Assembly: GCA_963761735.1 (NCBI GenBank)
Contig: CAVXHQ010000007.1
Location: 310,001 to 374,000, forward strand
Direction of reading: 5' to 3'
Source of the DNA: CAVXHQ01 sp963761735
GTDB taxonomy: Bacteria > Pseudomonadota > Alphaproteobacteria > Rhodobacterales > Rhodobacteraceae
Length of the DNA: 64,000 nt
Position 1 is the first letter of the stretch. Every line of letters begins with the position of its first letter. The notes beneath the pieces are model-generated. The model made no database searches. It saw only the letters and a program-made list of their open reading frames with translations, and had not been told where the DNA came from. The translations under genes were made by a program, and so were the position numbers. Of the stretch, positions 1 to 8,488 are shown in pieces.

Positions 1-1
1 C

Positions 2-511
2 GGCATGATCACCGGCGTGCATCGGACCTGGCTCGATCCGGACGGATTCAGCCGCGCCAATCTCGGCAAGGCGCCCATCGATACGCCGCGACGGGCCATG
101 GGTCGCCTGCGCGGGGGTGGCGTCCGCTTCGGCAGCGCGACCGATATCCTGGCTGCGGGCGAAGGCATCGAGACCGTCCTGTCTATGCGACAGGCCCTTC
201 CCGACCTGCCGAGCATCGCGGCCCTCTCCGCCGCGCATCTCGCCGCCATCGACCTGTCCCCCTCGCTCCGCCGCCTCTATGTCCTGCGCGATATCGATCC
301 GGCGGGCGACGCCGCTCTGAGGACATTGACCGATCGCGCCAGCAGGCTCGGCATCGACACGATCCCGCTCACCCCGTCGCGGGAGGATTTCGACGAGGAT
401 CTGATGGCGTTCGGGACGGACGGACTGCGGGATCACCTACAGAGCCAGCTCGCGCCCGAGGATGCCGCACGGTTTCTTCTATTCGACGCACAGCGCGACA
501 GGACCGGCTGA
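2..511 (+). CDS. Toprim-domain protein, 3' part only
   Basis: The frame is open from the window edge, so the N-terminus lies outside. The visible part is the Toprim fold of the primase/helicase-like proteins found on alphaproteobacterial plasmids and integrative elements: the conserved glutamate sits in GEGIETVLS and the acidic motif in DIDPAGD. Toprim domains bind Mg2+ and act in nucleotidyl transfer or DNA cleavage; in this family a role in plasmid DNA processing or replication is assumed, not shown. It is usually found beside DUF2493 and conjugation genes, as here. The family call is firm; the exact role is not. Confidence 0.75.
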   Translation, partial: GMITGVHRTWLDPDGFSRANLGKAPIDTPRRAMGRLRGGGVRFGSATDILAAGEGIETVLSMRQALPDLPSIAALSAAHLAAIDLSPSLRRLYVLRDIDPAGDAALRTLTDRASRLGIDTIPLTPSREDFDEDLMAFGTDGLRDHLQSQLAPEDAARFLLFDAQRDRTG

Positions 512-854
512 GCGGTCCGCGTCGATCCCGGCACGTTCGCGGCGTGGCGGCGCCGGGTCGAAGAGAGCCGCGCCCACGGCCTTCCAAGAGGGCTTTGGTC
601 TGCGGCAGACGGCCCGGTCCGGCAATGGCGGGGCGCACCTCTTTTCCGCCGCGCGGCGACAGGGGCCGCGCTTTGCATCGCGAGACAAAAGAGCCGCCCC
701 CCGCCATCCTCCGCTGCGCTCCGGCCGACGCACCCATGGGGCATCCGCAAAGCATCCCTTCGGGGGAATGCGCCGGTGCAGGTCCGTCCCGTCCGCCGCG
801 TCCCGTCGCCATGAAGGCCGCGCGAGGCGCGGTCCCCCGACGAGGAGCCACCCC
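512..854. other. Intergenic stretch without a supported gene
   Basis: 343 bases between the Toprim gene and the DUF2493 start. It is very GC rich and open in several frames, but no frame shows recognisable protein character. The end carries the ribosome-binding region (GAGGAG at about 842-847) for the DUF2493 start at 855. Confidence 0.5.
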
Positions 855-1078
855 ATGACCGATCATCCCGACATCGCCGATCACGCCCCCTCCGCCACCT
901 ACCAGGTGCTCTCCGACCTCGAACTGCACGGATACCGACCCTCGGCCTCCGAGCCCGATCCACGCGACTGCCCCGAGGACGCCCTCGCCGCCCGCGCCGC
1001 CGCCGACATCCTCACCGTGCTCGTCTCCGCGATGGCCGACACCGCGCTCGACTGGGATCTCGACGAGTTGCTCTGGCC
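855..1078 (+). pseudogene. DUF2493-family gene, 5' fragment
   Basis: ATG at 855 follows a GAGGAG ribosome-binding site. About 74 codons match the N-terminus of the DUF2493 protein normally next to the Toprim gene on these elements (start MTDHPDIADHAPS, ending DWDLDELLW). Homologues continue for roughly 200 more residues, with the DUF2493 nucleotide-binding-like domain at the C-terminus; none of that is present. At about 1076-1079 the sequence switches, in another frame, to the 3' end of traG. This is a deletion junction, not a point mutation. The original frame runs on to a stop at 1154 without family similarity. Confidence 0.7.
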
Positions 1079-1714
1079 TTCGCCACCAACGACGAGCGCA
1101 CGGCCAAGCGGATCTCCGACACGCTGGGCACCGCGACGGAGATGCGGGCGATGAAGAACTATGCCGGGCACAGGCTCTCGCCCTGGCTCGGCCATCTCAT
1201 GGTCTCGCGGCAGGAGACGGCGCGGCCCCTGCTCACGCCGGGCGAAGTCATGCGGCTGCCTGCAACCGACGAGTTGATCCTGGTCTCCGGCGCGCCGCCG
1301 ATCCGGGCGAAAAAGGCACGCTACTTCGAGGATCGGCAATTGCAGCGGCGCATTCTGGCACCGCCCGATCCCGCCGATTGCGACTGCGATCGCAAGCGGC
1401 CGGGGGATGACTGGACCGCGAGCCCGACGATTGCGGCGGTCCGGACCCGCGCTGCGAGGCCGGGCAATGCGGATGAGGCTGAAACCGAGGAAGCGGATGG
1501 CGGCGTCCGCCGCGCACCGGACCTACCTATAGAGGTCGCGCTCAGTCCCGAGGACGTGCAGGCCCGGGAGGAGTTCGACTTCGACGGGACCGCGCCCGGG
1601 GACGATGCCGATGAGGATGCCGTCCGGGCGAAGGCCCTGCGTTGCGAGCGCCAGCGCTTCACTGCCATGGCACGGCAGGCGGCGCTCGATCCCGGCGACG
1701 GGATCGACCTCTAG
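1079..1714 (+). pseudogene. traG: traG/virD4 coupling protein, 3' fragment
   Basis: From FATNDERTAKR onwards this reads as the C-terminal 200 or so residues of the conjugative coupling protein TraG (VirD4-like ATPase that brings the relaxosome to the type IV secretion channel). It includes EMRAMKNYAGHRL, LMVSRQETARPLLTPGEVM and PIRAKKARYFEDRQL, and ends in an acidic tail. Walker A and B and the membrane segments are missing, so the fragment cannot be functional. The first ATG in frame is at 1142. It is joined directly to the DUF2493 fragment and followed after 11 bases by the CopG gene, its usual neighbour. Confidence 0.75.
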
Positions 1715-1725
1715 GGAGACATACG

Positions 1726-2154
1726 ATGCGCAAGGCCCGCCTCTCCGTCTATCTCGATCCTGCGATCATGGATGCGCTCGTGGAATACGCCGAAAGACGG
1801 GACCGGTCCCTCTCACTCGTCGCGGAAGCCGCCATCGCCTCCTTCGTCACCCCCGATGCCAGCGAACGGCTCGAGGCGGCGCTCTCCGCGCGGCTAGACC
1901 GCCTGAACCGCTCCCAGGACCGGCTGGAGCGCGACCAGACCATCGCTCTCGAGACGCTGGCCCTCTTCGTCCGGCACTGGCTGACGGTGATGCCGAGTCC
2001 GCCGGAGACGCAGCGGCAGGCCGCGCAGACCAAGGGCGGCGAGCGCTACGATGCCTTCGTCGAAGCCCTAGGCCGGCGATTGGCGAAAGGTTCGGTGTTT
2101 CGGCGCGAGATCGCGGAAGAGCTGGACGCGGGATCGGACGAGGTCGGAGGTTGA
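1726..2154 (+). CDS. CopG-family (ribbon-helix-helix) protein of the tra/trb module
   Basis: A 142-residue protein. The start at 1726 was chosen because of the GGAGAC box just upstream and the family-typical first residues MRKARLSVYLDPAIMDAL; an earlier in-frame ATG at 1642 lies inside traG. Residues 1-50 are a ribbon-helix-helix DNA-binding domain, followed by a charged helical region and a C-terminal tail with FRREIAEEL. In RP4/Ti-like alphaproteobacterial modules this gene lies between traG and trbB and probably regulates transfer genes. Here trbB is absent downstream and a toxin-antitoxin pair follows. Confidence 0.75.
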   Translation: MRKARLSVYLDPAIMDALVEYAERRDRSLSLVAEAAIASFVTPDASERLEAALSARLDRLNRSQDRLERDQTIALETLALFVRHWLTVMPSPPETQRQAAQTKGGERYDAFVEALGRRLAKGSVFRREIAEELDAGSDEVGG

Positions 2155-2187
2155 CGGGCCGTCGAGGCGGTACGACCGGCATTTGCA

Positions 2188-2727
2188 TCATCGCTCGCCC
2201 TCGGCGAGGCTGGCCCGCACGTCCGCCATCGGAATGAACACACGCTCCAGATTATCCGGATCGCCAAGTGGACGAAAGCCAAGCGTCTCGTAGAACCGCC
2301 ACCGCCGCTCGAAGTTGTCGTCCTTCAAGACGTCGAGCACAATGGCGGCGGCACCCATGCGGTCGGCGATGCCTGCGCATCGTGCCATCGCATCGATCAG
2401 CAATGCAGTGCCCAGGCCATTCCCCTGCCGGTCCTTGCGCACGGCCACGGCGCGGATATAGATGACGGGCACGTCCGGCACCCGGGCGCGGCTCCAGACC
2501 TTCGGGCCGAGATCGGCCCTGACGGCCAACGCGCCGAGCGTGTAGAACCCAAGAACCGCGGGATCGTCGCCCCCGGTTGCCATGTAGGCAGCGACCATCC
2601 CGGATTTGATCTGGTCGGACAGGGAGGATTTCAGGAAATTGTCGATCGGTGCGAAGCCGCAGGAAAAAGTACCGCGATCGTACAGCGCCTTGTCGAAGAG
2701 GCGGATCGTGAGTGGCGTGGACGTCAC
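2188..2727 (-). CDS. GNAT acetyltransferase toxin (TacT-like)
   Basis: 179 residues, GTG start, seven bases after the stop of the DUF1778 gene. The first half has the TacT-type pattern (FSCGFAPIDNFLKSS), and the acetyl-CoA pyrophosphate loop is visible as RQGNGLGTALL near residue 100, with FYETLGFRPL near the end. Members of this family block translation by acetylating the amino group of charged tRNAs and are held inactive by the RHH antitoxin encoded just upstream. The gene order (antitoxin first, short gap) matches TacA-TacT modules. The toxin call is by family and context; the target tRNA cannot be read from sequence. Confidence 0.85.
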   Translation of the reverse strand: MTSTPLTIRLFDKALYDRGTFSCGFAPIDNFLKSSLSDQIKSGMVAAYMATGGDDPAVLGFYTLGALAVRADLGPKVWSRARVPDVPVIYIRAVAVRKDRQGNGLGTALLIDAMARCAGIADRMGAAAIVLDVLKDDNFERRWRFYETLGFRPLGDPDNLERVFIPMADVRASLAEGER

Positions 2728-2734
2728 GAAGGCC

Positions 2735-3043
2735 CTACCCCGCGTCGATCAGACGGCCCTTCGATTTCCTTGCCGCCGCGACTAAACCGGGAACCGGTTT
2801 GCCCGGCTCCGCGACCGCCGCCTGAAACGCCTCGAACGTCTCGGTCGGAAGAATTGACAGCGACAACCGCCGCTCGACCTCCTGCGCGCGCAGGAGCGCC
2901 GCCTGACGGATGAAGTCGGCCTCCTGCAGACCCGTGGCGGCAGCCGCCGCCCTGATCCGCACCGCGTCGTCGCGATGCAGGCGCAGCTCCTTGCGGGCTT
3001 CCATCTTGCCGGACGCCGAAGGGACGTTTTCGAGATTAAACAT
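2735..3043 (-). CDS. DUF1778 antitoxin (TacA-like)
   Basis: 102 residues. A short N-terminal arm is followed by a ribbon-helix-helix of the DUF1778 type (KELRLHRDDAVRIRAAAAATG, about residues 18-38, then EADFIRQAALLRA) and a C-terminal toxin-binding tail with LPTETFEAFQAAV. It should neutralise the adjacent GNAT toxin and, with it, repress the operon. A perfect palindrome at 3064-3086, just upstream of the start, is a suitable operator. Confidence 0.88.
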   Translation of the reverse strand: MFNLENVPSASGKMEARKELRLHRDDAVRIRAAAAATGLQEADFIRQAALLRAQEVERRLSLSILPTETFEAFQAAVAEPGKPVPGLVAAARKSKGRLIDAG

Positions 3044-3063
3044 GGCGAAACTCCTTTTGGTTT

Positions 3064-3086
3064 ATGTACGGCTACAAGCCGTACAT
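3064..3086. promoter_or_regulatory. Perfect palindrome, probable TacA operator
   Basis: ATGTACGGC, five bases (TACAA), then GCCGTACAT: nine-base arms without mismatch. It lies 20 bases upstream of the DUF1778 start, where RHH antitoxins normally autoregulate. Binding is inferred. Confidence 0.7.
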
Positions 3087-3492
3087 GTCAAGATCTTGCT
3101 GGATTACAGGTCGTGATCAAGCGCCCGAGGTTATGACCGCTATGCGCCCATCGTGGACGCCTCCCCGCGAGATCAGGTTCCCCGATAGCGGACCCGGCTC
3201 TCGCGGTCATTTTCGTCGTCCGCGAAGCCTCCGAGGTATCCTCGCTAGGCCGATCATCTGATCGGACCAACTAAGAGGAGAACCACCATGTCAATTTTGC
3301 GAACCACGTCCCTGGGCGGCCTGCCTGTACGGGACCGAAGACGCGTCGAGGCTGCTCGCAGCGCTCAACCGATACCGTTTCAGACGATGACGGAGAGAAG
3401 CTTCGAAACATACCAAGTCGACGGGACTCGATACGGACGAGGTTCAGGAAGAGTTCGTCTGGGCCTTCCCCGAAACGCACAAGAAGGCGGCC
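3087..3492. other. Intergenic region with a possible decayed coding remnant
   Basis: A good ribosome-binding site (AAGAGGAG) precedes an ATG at 3288, but the 99-codon frame behind it looks non-coding. Protein-like pieces occur in changing frames: LYGTEDASRLLAALNRYRF up to a stop at 3388, and DEVQEEFVWAFPETHKKAA running into the integrase start. These suggest one frameshifted small gene. No family is recognised. Confidence 0.35.
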
Positions 3493-4092
3493 TTGGGAAC
3501 GCCTTGGAACAAGGGCCGATCCGTCGGCGCAAAACTGGCCCTGAAGCCCAGACACGTCTGGTCCCTACGGTTCCACTTGCAACATGAAAGCATGGTCCGC
3601 GACCTGGCCATGTTCGACCTCGCCATCGATACAAAGCTGCGTGGGTGCGATCTGGTCAAACTGCGGATCGGCGACATCGTCGCGGACGGCGAACCGAAGA
3701 GACGTGCGACTGTCGTTCAGCAGAAGACCGGCAAACCGGTCACGTTCGAACTCACGGAGCAGACGCGTGACAGTCTCGTGGGTTGGCTGAACGTGCGGTC
3801 CGGTTGTCTCGAAGACTTCGTCTTTCCCAGTAGCCCGAACGCCGATGCCCATATTGGCACCAGACAGTACGCGCGCCTCGTCAAACGTTGGGTGGAAGCG
3901 ATCGGCTTGAACCCTGCCCTCTACGGGACGCATTCGATGCGGCGGACAAAGGTCGCGCTGATCTACAAGACGACAGGCAACCTGCGTGCCGTGCAGAAGC
4001 TGCTCGGTCACAGCAAGCTCGAGAGCACGGTCCGGTATCTCGGAGTCGACATCGACGACGCGTTGACCTTGTCGGAGGCGGCAGATCTGTGA
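3493..4092 (+). CDS. Tyrosine-type site-specific recombinase/integrase
   Basis: 199 residues from a TTG start; the core family similarity begins at NKGRSVGAK (residue 6). All catalytic residues of the tyrosine recombinase fold are visible: Arg50 (KLRGCDL), Lys78 (QQKTGK), His147-x-x-Arg150 (HSMRR), His173 (LGHSK) and Tyr182 (VRYLG). The protein is a short, catalytic-domain-only integrase, common on alphaproteobacterial plasmids. It could mediate integration or resolution of this element or be a passenger. The frame is open 34 codons upstream of the TTG with no ATG, so the start is uncertain. Confidence 0.85.
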   Translation: MGTPWNKGRSVGAKLALKPRHVWSLRFHLQHESMVRDLAMFDLAIDTKLRGCDLVKLRIGDIVADGEPKRRATVVQQKTGKPVTFELTEQTRDSLVGWLNVRSGCLEDFVFPSSPNADAHIGTRQYARLVKRWVEAIGLNPALYGTHSMRRTKVALIYKTTGNLRAVQKLLGHSKLESTVRYLGVDIDDALTLSEAADL

Positions 4093-4260
4093 TCAGTCTG
4101 CTAGTTGAGGCGTCGCGCCGTCGCGTCGCCCGACGCGGAGGGCGGGAACCCGACCTTCGCTGCGCATCTGGAATATCTGCTTTGAATAACAGCGTGAATA
4201 TTTTGTGGTTGCTATTGTAAAACGATGTGGCTATCTTCCTAAAAAACGCGAGGCCAAAGC

Positions 4261-4851
4261 ATGCCGACTCCTAATGAAGCTACTGTGCGTCCCATTCTGG
4301 ACGAAATTCACGATCAAGTCGTCTCTGCGATCCGAGGGGCGTGGGAGGACTGGCTGGCCAGCGATTTCAACGGCGTCTGGCGTTGCAAGCGCAGCCGCGC
4401 AAATTTCGTCTGGGAGCAAATCATTGAACGAGCGAATACCGCGCTGCTGACCCACGATGCGGTCCACGCGATCGACGGCCACGAAACTATGAAGTTCCTT
4501 GTTCGAGATACGGTGTTGTTTCGGTTTAAGAAGGCTGACGAGATGGGCCGCACGTCGAATGTCGCAACACAACTGGCGCTCGCTTTTCACGACCATGAAC
4601 AGGACTTGTTCTGCTTACCGGAGGTGCAGCGCGTCGAGGTAGTCTACAAGCTGAATCGGCTTGAGACGCAGATCGACGACATTTGCGTTGTCGCCCGCAA
4701 CGGCGATCTGATCGCTTGGGAGTACAGCCTTCTGGATGCGGGCGAGACTGCGGTTCCGCTGCCGATGCCCGAGCCGAGACCCGAGCGTCCCGCTGCGGCG
4801 ATCGTCAAGCTCAAGGGCATCGCGGACGACCGCAAGAAGCGTCAAGACTAA
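4261..4851 (+). CDS. Hypothetical protein coupled to HTH-ImmA/IrrE gene
   Basis: 196 residues, not recognised. The sequence is soluble and mixed alpha/beta, rich in Trp/Arg early (GAWEDWLASDFNGVWRCKRSR) and with a central region LETQIDDICVVARNGDLIAWEY; the C-terminus is proline rich then basic. Its stop overlaps the start of the HTH-ImmA/IrrE gene (TAATG), so the two were translated together. Two-gene units with a regulator-protease as second gene often behave as toxin-antitoxin or phage-response modules; a toxin or effector role is only a guess. About 170 AT-richer bases upstream hold its promoter region. Confidence 0.6.
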   Translation: MPTPNEATVRPILDEIHDQVVSAIRGAWEDWLASDFNGVWRCKRSRANFVWEQIIERANTALLTHDAVHAIDGHETMKFLVRDTVLFRFKKADEMGRTSNVATQLALAFHDHEQDLFCLPEVQRVEVVYKLNRLETQIDDICVVARNGDLIAWEYSLLDAGETAVPLPMPEPRPERPAAAIVKLKGIADDRKKRQD

Positions 4852-5922
4852 TGCCGACCAATTTCAATCAGGACCTGCTGCGAATAGCGCGGCAGGCGCG
4901 TGGGTGGAGTCAGACCGAGCTTTCCAAGCACTCCGGGGTGTCTCAGGCCAACCTGTCGAAGCTTGAGAACGGGTTGATCGGTCCGACCGACGACGTGCTG
5001 AAAAGTGTAAGCGAAGCCTTGGGCTTTCCAGTCGATTTTTTCTTCCAGAACGACCGGGTCATCGGTCTGCCAATGAGCGTGCAGTACCGGAAGCGGGCAA
5101 GCGTCGGACAGAAGGCGATCGAGCGTCTGGAAGCCGAGCTGAATATCAAAATCCTGCACATCCGACGGCTGCTTGATGCCGCCGAGCTTGAACCAGAGTT
5201 TTCTCTGCCGCATCTCGATGTCGACGAGTACGGCGGTGACCCCGAGCGTATCGCCGATCTCATCAGGCGCACCTGGCTCGTGCCGTCGGGACCGTTTCGA
5301 GAAGCTTGTCGCATGGGTGGAGCGAGCAGGGTGCATCGTCGTCCATTGCGACTTCGCCGCGCTCAAGGTGGATGGCTTCACGGTCCAGATACCGGACATG
5401 CCGCCATGCATCTTTCTGAATCGCAACATGCCCGCTGATCGGCAGCGGTTCAGTCTCGCACACGAGCTGGGGCATGTTGTGATGCATCGGGTGCCATCAC
5501 CTGATATGGAACAGGAGGCGAATGAGTTTGCATCGGCGTTGCTCATTCCGGCGCGAGATATTCGCCCGCACCTTTCCGGGCGGCGTCTCACGATTCAGAG
5601 CCTCGCCAGTCTAAAGCCTGTATGGCGCGTTTCCATGGCAGCACTTCTCTATCGAACTAAGGAAATCGGTGCGATTTCAGACAACCAGAGCCAATATCTT
5701 TGGCGGCAGATGACCGCGATGGGCTACCGCAGAATGGAGCCACCAGAACTCGATCTGAAAGTCGAATTACCCACCGTTCTTCCAGAAATTTTAAGGCTCC
5801 ATCTGGAGGAGCTTGGCTACAGCGTATCGGATCTCGCTCAAGCCCTTTGCGCAAGCGAAGAGGACCTGCGCGCTCTGCATCCGCTTCCGGCGACTACACC
5901 CCAACTACGAGTGGTAAAATAG
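4851..5922 (+). pseudogene. HTH (XRE) plus ImmA/IrrE metallopeptidase, frameshifted
   Basis: Begins with an XRE helix-turn-helix (ARQARGWSQTELSKHSGVSQ, residues 10-29) and ends with an ImmA/IrrE peptidase domain carrying the zinc motif HELGH (FSLAHELGHVVMH) and a C-terminal region with SQYLWRQMTAMGYR. Intact relatives are about 355 residues in one chain and cleave a partner repressor. Here the frame shifts inside TTT at 5295-5297: removing one T joins LVPSGP to FEKLVAWVERAGC as in intact homologues. Either the gene is inactivated or the base is a sequencing error. Each half alone would give an HTH-only or a peptidase-only product. Confidence 0.85.
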
Positions 5923-5992
5923 AACCTGTCGGCAAATCTACGAGAATCGCAGGAAGCTACTGTCTCGGCGACCTAAAACGTAGATGAAAATT

Positions 5993-6532
5993 TCAATGAA
6001 CGGTTAAGATTTTCCATCGACCTTCCCGACGGCTTGAGAAAACACGATTTAGATACGCAGTTAGAAGGCTGACGTGCTCAGCTTTTGGCACAAACAACAT
6101 TACTGGAGATTGCTTCCGCTCAACGGTCTCGTGTTCGAGTCTTTGGGATAAAATCCTATCACCAGAAATGAAATCTCTCCGATGAAGATCATGCCACGGT
6201 AGAGGTTCGCGCACGTATAGAGTACTGGCGGCACGAAAATGCCTCAGAACTTGTTCGCGGCTGGTGCCTGGAAAATCAAAGCGGATCACATGACGCAGAT
6301 CTACTACAACCTTTGGCCTATTTTCTAAAATTAGCTGACACAGGTGCTTGCCATGTATGCCATCCATCGAAACGATTTCGACGAGATGATTGTCATGAGA
6401 TACCTCATCGTCAAATGAAAAACATAACTGCTCATTCGAGGGCGCGTATGGACCGCGCGCTTCGCTGACCACCTCAGGAGCGTGGAGGTCGAAGCTTTCT
6501 TTGGCTATGAGTCTGAGTACGGGGTGAGACAT
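5993..6532 (-). CDS. Hypothetical protein, partner of dCTP deaminase
   Basis: 179 residues, starting two bases after the stop of the dCTP deaminase gene, so almost certainly co-translated with it. No family is recognised with confidence. A central stretch, PKVVVDLRHVIRFDFPGTSR, weakly resembles the start of DUF488-like domains (a beta strand ending VDLR, then a loop), and KQSPVMLFVPKAEHVSLL looks like a second beta-alpha unit. No membrane segment or signal peptide. Its tight link to a known phage-defence enzyme makes an accessory, regulatory or immunity role plausible. Confidence 0.65.
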   Translation of the reverse strand: MSHPVLRLIAKESFDLHAPEVVSEARGPYAPSNEQLCFSFDDEVSHDNHLVEIVSMDGIHGKHLCQLILENRPKVVVDLRHVIRFDFPGTSREQVLRHFRAASTLYVREPLPWHDLHRRDFISGDRILSQRLEHETVERKQSPVMLFVPKAEHVSLLTAYLNRVFSSRREGRWKILTVH

Positions 6533-6534
6533 GA

Positions 6535-8229
6535 CTATTTTGTTAGGGCTGCTTCGAGGTCAGGATACCCAACTGTGAACGGAGACCACTCGTCGCCCCA
6601 TTCTGGCGCTTCCATCTCGAAATTTCCAGTAACCTTATCCTTCAAACGCCACGTTTTTTCAAACGCCCTAGTGTACATACGCGGCGAGACGCCTACGAAA
6701 GGCCTAAACAGCACCTTCCCTGGTTTTCGTGGCTCTCGCACCGCAACATCAGAGCGCGATTGCTCATCGATAATTTTCCGCTGCTCTGCCATGGATTTAC
6801 GGTCTGGTGGAAGCCAGTCGAATGGGTTCGTCTCGATGGCATCATCATGCAGATCCAAGGCAAGGCTCTTAGGGTAAGGCTCAATGTACTGTACCTCGTA
6901 CACCCCCGCACCGACGATGTGGCGTGCGCAATAGTGACATGGAAAGGTGGTGACGAACAGCCTTGTGCCCACGGTAGAGACACCCTCACGACCTGCCGAG
7001 AGCAACGCATCCATTTCCGCATGCACTGCGCGGCTGAACTCGATGAGGCCACCAAGTCGAGTTTTTCTGATCCTCGCCGCGAGCTCGAGCTTGTCGTCCG
7101 ATGTAGCTAGCTCAGGCAGCGCGGTGATCAGTTCCTCAATTATCTCGTTCTGCTGCCTGTTGCTGCTACAGTATTTCGTTTCGCGGAAGGCACACCGGTG
7201 ATCCTCATACTCGTGGGGCTTTCCGAAACCTTCGCCGTATACTCCACCGCCCGCAGTTGGCACTTCGTTGACGCCGGTTGCAACAACTGTCCCATCGCTG
7301 TCGACTAGCGCCGCCCCCACCTGGCGTGACAGACAAGCGCTTCTCACTCTGGCGGAGTGAGCATGGTGCATGGCCGTTTCTTCTATCGTTGGTCGAACGA
7401 TCTGATCATGAGCTATAATGTTCACCAGCCGACCAAGTGGTTCATCGAGAGCAAAATTGGTGCCTTCGGGATCATCTTCGGAGTTATCGACAAAGTAATC
7501 CGCTTCGAAGAACGCCTCAGCGACATGCTGGCCTTGTTTATTATCGGCGTCATCAGAATCGCGCTTCATAAAGCTCTTAACTTGATCCTTTACTGCCAGC
7601 TCTCCATGCCTTGGTTTGCGAAAATATTTCTCAAGTATTCGTTTCTCGCGTCTGCTTTCCTCACAAACAACGCCCACAAGAGCAAACGCGCTTCCGTATG
7701 TGCGCCGAAGCAAACTGACCTCCGCTGGATGCCTTATGGAATCAACCAGATAGGCGCGCCGTTCTTCGCTTGGACGTACTGGCTCCCCTCGCACATAGGT
7801 GACTTCAGTCGCCTCAGCTCGACGTCGAGCAATTTCACTTAGAACCGCTCGCGCCACCTCAGCGGCATCCCGCTGGCGCATAACGTCTCCAGCGTCCTGA
7901 TATGCCTCGACAAGCTCCAGTGTTTTTTCTGTAGACGCCGGTACGGAATTGTCATTTTCCTCGTGCCACTGCTTAATCAGGGTGCTGGCTTTGATCCATT
8001 CAGTCTTATATCCGGATTCCTCGCAAGATCGCTTCAGAGACTCAATCACACGAGACCCACCTGCGCCAACCGGTCCAACAACTGCGAAAAACATTTCGCT
8101 AGATCTGTTTTGTGAAATTAATTTCTTTGAATCGATGACTCCCGGTATTTCACCCTTGCCAGATACCTTTTCTACTAACTTAGACAATATTTTCCTCGAA
8201 CGGTTGGTTTGTACGTTGGCGTCAGCCAT
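6535..8229 (-). CDS. Anti-phage dCTP deaminase (AvcD-like)
   Basis: 564 residues from ATG at 8229 (a TTG-started extension to 8265 is possible). The N-terminal domain has a P-loop, GPVGAGGSR at residues 52-60, and a nucleotide-kinase-like fold. The C-terminal cytidine/deoxycytidylate deaminase domain has the zinc ligands: HAE at about residues 403-405 and PCHYC at about 430-434. This two-domain architecture and length are those of the phage-defence dCTP deaminases, which on infection convert dCTP/dCMP to dUTP/dUMP and starve phage replication. In the Vibrio AvcID system the enzyme is held off by an upstream RNA; the 259 bases upstream here could hold such an RNA but none is evident. Confidence 0.9.
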   Translation of the reverse strand: MADANVQTNRSRKILSKLVEKVSGKGEIPGVIDSKKLISQNRSSEMFFAVVGPVGAGGSRVIESLKRSCEESGYKTEWIKASTLIKQWHEENDNSVPASTEKTLELVEAYQDAGDVMRQRDAAEVARAVLSEIARRRAEATEVTYVRGEPVRPSEERRAYLVDSIRHPAEVSLLRRTYGSAFALVGVVCEESRREKRILEKYFRKPRHGELAVKDQVKSFMKRDSDDADNKQGQHVAEAFFEADYFVDNSEDDPEGTNFALDEPLGRLVNIIAHDQIVRPTIEETAMHHAHSARVRSACLSRQVGAALVDSDGTVVATGVNEVPTAGGGVYGEGFGKPHEYEDHRCAFRETKYCSSNRQQNEIIEELITALPELATSDDKLELAARIRKTRLGGLIEFSRAVHAEMDALLSAGREGVSTVGTRLFVTTFPCHYCARHIVGAGVYEVQYIEPYPKSLALDLHDDAIETNPFDWLPPDRKSMAEQRKIIDEQSRSDVAVREPRKPGKVLFRPFVGVSPRMYTRAFEKTWRLKDKVTGNFEMEAPEWGDEWSPFTVGYPDLEAALTK

Positions 8230-8488
8230 CCGACGATCACACTGATCGTCAGGGCAGTCAATCAAACAACGTCTCCTCCAAGCTATCTGCTACGGGTGTC
8301 GTATTCCACCTAGCTGCAACGATGATATTTGGAACCGGTCTTCGGTACCTCCCGCTTGAGCGGCGTCTTTAGGACGGTCGTGCCGAGGCGCTCCGATGAG
8401 CCCAAACCGCCTACCGCTCGCGTTTGCAAATCCAATAGACTTTCAAAAGAATCGTGAACGCGCGGCCTTTCCGACGAGCTGAGGGCGG

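Noticed and set aside
3288..3587. A 99-codon frame behind a good ribosome-binding site
   Set aside because: Protein-like pieces lie in the other frames, not this one, and it overlaps the integrase start; treated as a decayed remnant.
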